DNA of 29,953 nt from a virus. Shown here one piece after another: positions 28,553 through 29,953 of the stretch. Within the stretch, counting starts at the first letter, position 1, and each line of letters begins with the position of its first letter. The notes under the pieces were generated by a model, which worked only from the letters and a program-made list of their open reading frames with translations, was not told the origin of the DNA and did not search any database. The translations under genes and the position numbers were made by a program. The stretch covers positions 1 through 29,953 of the IMG/VR virus record IMGVR_UViG_3300025818_000123; one strand, written 5' to 3'.

Positions 28553-29023
28553 TTACACTCCTGTTCTACTCTGGAAAGGCACAGTCGCCTCAATGTAGCC
28601 AATCGCAACATTATCAAGCCCATATCTATCGCCCTCGACAGCTGTGAAATTGCAGATCACATTGTCGATTGTGCGTGTAGTATCTGGATTAGCAAGGCCT
28701 AGCCAGCGATCCTCTGTGATTGCCTTGATCACATCGCTCGACAGATTGACAGCATTTTGCAGGCGCTCAGCAACAGAAGCACCGCCGCAAAACACATAGA
28801 TCTCAAATCGTGCTGTCATGCGATAGCTAGCCAGATTTAAGCCTTGCTCTGTAGTGAAATCGATAAAGTTTATAGATGCATAGGGGATCTGTGGCGGTTC
28901 GAGTATTGAGCCAATAACAGCGCAATTGCGCATATCGACACCACTGTAGCCGCTAGTGAAATCCTGTGCAGTTTTGTCCTTAAGCGCATTGATAATCCTG
29001 TATGTTGTTGAATCTGGCATCAT
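28553..29023 (-). CDS. Tail terminator-like neck protein
   Basis: A 156-residue protein (MMPDSTTYRIINALKDKTAQ) after the gp10-like gene, matching the place and size of tail terminators that cap the tail tube. Central strands (SYRMTARFEIYVFCGGASVA) and the final VAIGYIEATVPFQSRTGV fit the alpha/beta fold of that family. It overlaps the upstream gene by ATGA. Assignment is by order and look. Confidence 0.75.
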   Translation of the reverse strand: MMPDSTTYRIINALKDKTAQDFTSGYSGVDMRNCAVIGSILEPPQIPYASINFIDFTTEQGLNLASYRMTARFEIYVFCGGASVAERLQNAVNLSSDVIKAITEDRWLGLANPDTTRTIDNVICNFTAVEGDRYGLDNVAIGYIEATVPFQSRTGV

Positions 29024-29403
29024 TTATCCTCTAGCAATGCAACACGCAGCAGATCATTGAGCTTCGGCCGGATCTCTTTTTGCTGTGCTTCGATGCTGCG
29101 GCCGAGAAATAGACGGGGCTTGATATAGCGCGTGCCGAATTCAATATAGCGTGCATATTCTAATTCTGTGCCGCCAAATTGCCCTCCTGCTTGAACTATA
29201 GCAGTAGGCTTGCCGTCCACAACAGCAAAACGCCCCGCGATCGATTGTCGGAGCCGTCCTGAGCGATTATTGAAGCGTGAAAAAGCCACCTGCTTAGATC
29301 GCGCCTCCATTTCGAGCGCTGAGATCTTGAGCCGCTTTTCTAGCTGATTCAACAGCCGCCGCTTTGCGCCTCTCATTTGTGGCGATAGATCTTCGAAATC
29401 CAT
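29020..29403 (-). CDS. HK97 gp10-like neck protein
   Basis: A 127-residue protein with the gp10-like pattern: NRSGRLRQSIAGRF, then a short Gly-rich turn, YARYIEFGTRYIKPRLFLGR. These connect head and tail (head closure). GGGGGCGCA precedes the start at 29403, eight bases after the connector stop. Confidence is high because the SGRLRQSI and YIEFGT motifs are strong. Confidence 0.88.
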   Translation of the reverse strand: MDFEDLSPQMRGAKRRLLNQLEKRLKISALEMEARSKQVAFSRFNNRSGRLRQSIAGRFAVVDGKPTAIVQAGGQFGGTELEYARYIEFGTRYIKPRLFLGRSIEAQQKEIRPKLNDLLRVALLEDK

Positions 29404-29411
29404 TGCGCCCC

Positions 29412-29953
29412 CTAGATGATGACTTGACTTGATCGATAGGGATAAAGTAGCTGCTTCACTTCATCAGGGATCTGATTTGGCATATATGTAGTCGTCGCGT
29501 TTCTAACTGACTGGCTTTTCTTGCCTTGACTGCTCTTTGCTCTGTGTAGCTGGCTAGCATAGACGCAGACAGCATGTACGAGATCTCTGTGAAATAATGT
29601 AAATCCAAATGTGCCGATTACACGATTGCCGCGATATGACTTTGTAAATCCTACAGTGCTCGTATCTGGCTTGATAATCAATAGCCCCTGCTGCTTATCT
29701 ATGTCGTATTCATCGCTATTAACTTCTGTGTCTGCTGTATATGCTCGATCGGGATCGGCATGCACTGAAGTAATCGATACAACGGGGCGGATCGGCAATT
29801 GCAACACGCTAATATCATTATACCAATATGAATCGATATAAAGAGTATATGTCGATACTGCTAGAGTCGGCGTGTTACTGCTATCAGGCGCAGGAAAGCC
29901 GAGCCAGCGTGCGATCGCTGCCTCGACTCTATCCAGCAAATTAGATAGCTCTG
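29412..29953 (-). CDS. Head-tail connector (gp6-like), C-terminal part cut by the right window end
   Basis: The reading frame enters at the right edge and ends at 29412. The joined protein (with 1..235) has 202 residues; a middle part ISVLQLPIRPVVSITSVHAD and an RVIGTFGFTLFHRDLVHAVC segment fit the gp6-type connector's helix bundle with a beta insertion. It is followed after eight bases by the gp10-like gene. The overlap at the ends lets the gene be rebuilt without gap. Confidence 0.78.
   Translation of the reverse strand, partial: ELSNLLDRVEAAIARWLGFPAPDSSNTPTLAVSTYTLYIDSYWYNDISVLQLPIRPVVSITSVHADPDRAYTADTEVNSDEYDIDKQQGLLIIKPDTSTVGFTKSYRGNRVIGTFGFTLFHRDLVHAVCVYASQLHRAKSSQGKKSQSVRNATTTYMPNQIPDEVKQLLYPYRSSQVII
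29786..29953. repeat. Right copy of the 168-bp terminal overlap
   Basis: Matches 1..168 with G at 29913 and C at 29916 in place of A and T. This copy holds GCGATCGC, the left copy GCAATTGC. Confidence 0.9.

Noticed and set aside
29412-29939. TTG start at 29939 for the connector
   Set aside because: The overlap with the left end shows the frame continues 27 codons further to an ATG with a ribosome site at 235.

Overview
The window is one complete, circularly closed genome of a small tailed phage (siphovirus-type, HK97-fold capsid) rather than a piece of bacterial chromosome. The first 168 bases recur at the right end (29786..29953) with only two substitutions, so the unit genome is about 29,785 bp and one head-tail connector gene is cut by the arbitrary ends. 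TGA, TAA and TAG all end genes, so the genetic code looks standard. The host cannot be named from the sequence. GATC is strikingly frequent across most of the genome.

Layout. Most genes lie on the minus strand and are read from high to low coordinates. An early/replication block starts at a promoter at 15385..15413: an ArdC-N-like anti-restriction domain, two small proteins, a CxxC/CxC protein, a C5-cytosine methyltransferase, two ribbon-helix-helix-like proteins, a ParB-domain plus N4/N6-adenine/cytosine methyltransferase fusion and the likely small terminase. Further small early genes follow, each behind its own copy of a stereotyped promoter. The large terminase, portal-MuF fusion, a Cys-rich membrane protein, prohead protease, major capsid protein and a small capsid-associated protein run down to position 259. 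The map continues across the circle junction into the connector, gp10-like neck protein, tail terminator-like protein, a DUF2341-like protein, tail tube, tail chaperones (with a probable +1 frameshift), tape measure, baseplate-type proteins, lysis candidates and a repeat-rich tail fibre.

Two short plus-strand operons interrupt this. 15851..17437 holds an HTH protein, a DnaQ-type exonuclease and two virion-like proteins. 25782..26639 is a compact cassette between tail tube and tail chaperone genes that uses the early-type promoter and has its own terminator; it contains an HExxH protein and a 40-residue membrane protein. Between the ArdC-like gene and the plus operon is a 424-base noncoding region with an AT-rich tandem repeat, a 13-bp inverted repeat and 11-bp-spaced iterons, which looks like a replication origin. 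No integrase, tRNA, rRNA or CRISPR array was seen.

Most interesting points: (1) inside the C5-methyltransferase gene a second reading frame on the same strand, with its own ribosome binding site, also reads like a methyltransferase C-terminal module; (2) five copies of a promoter/two-repeat operator/5' hairpin/ACAACGGA leader module; (3) the iteron region; (4) a +1 frameshift in the tail chaperone gene; (5) about five-fold excess of GATC.
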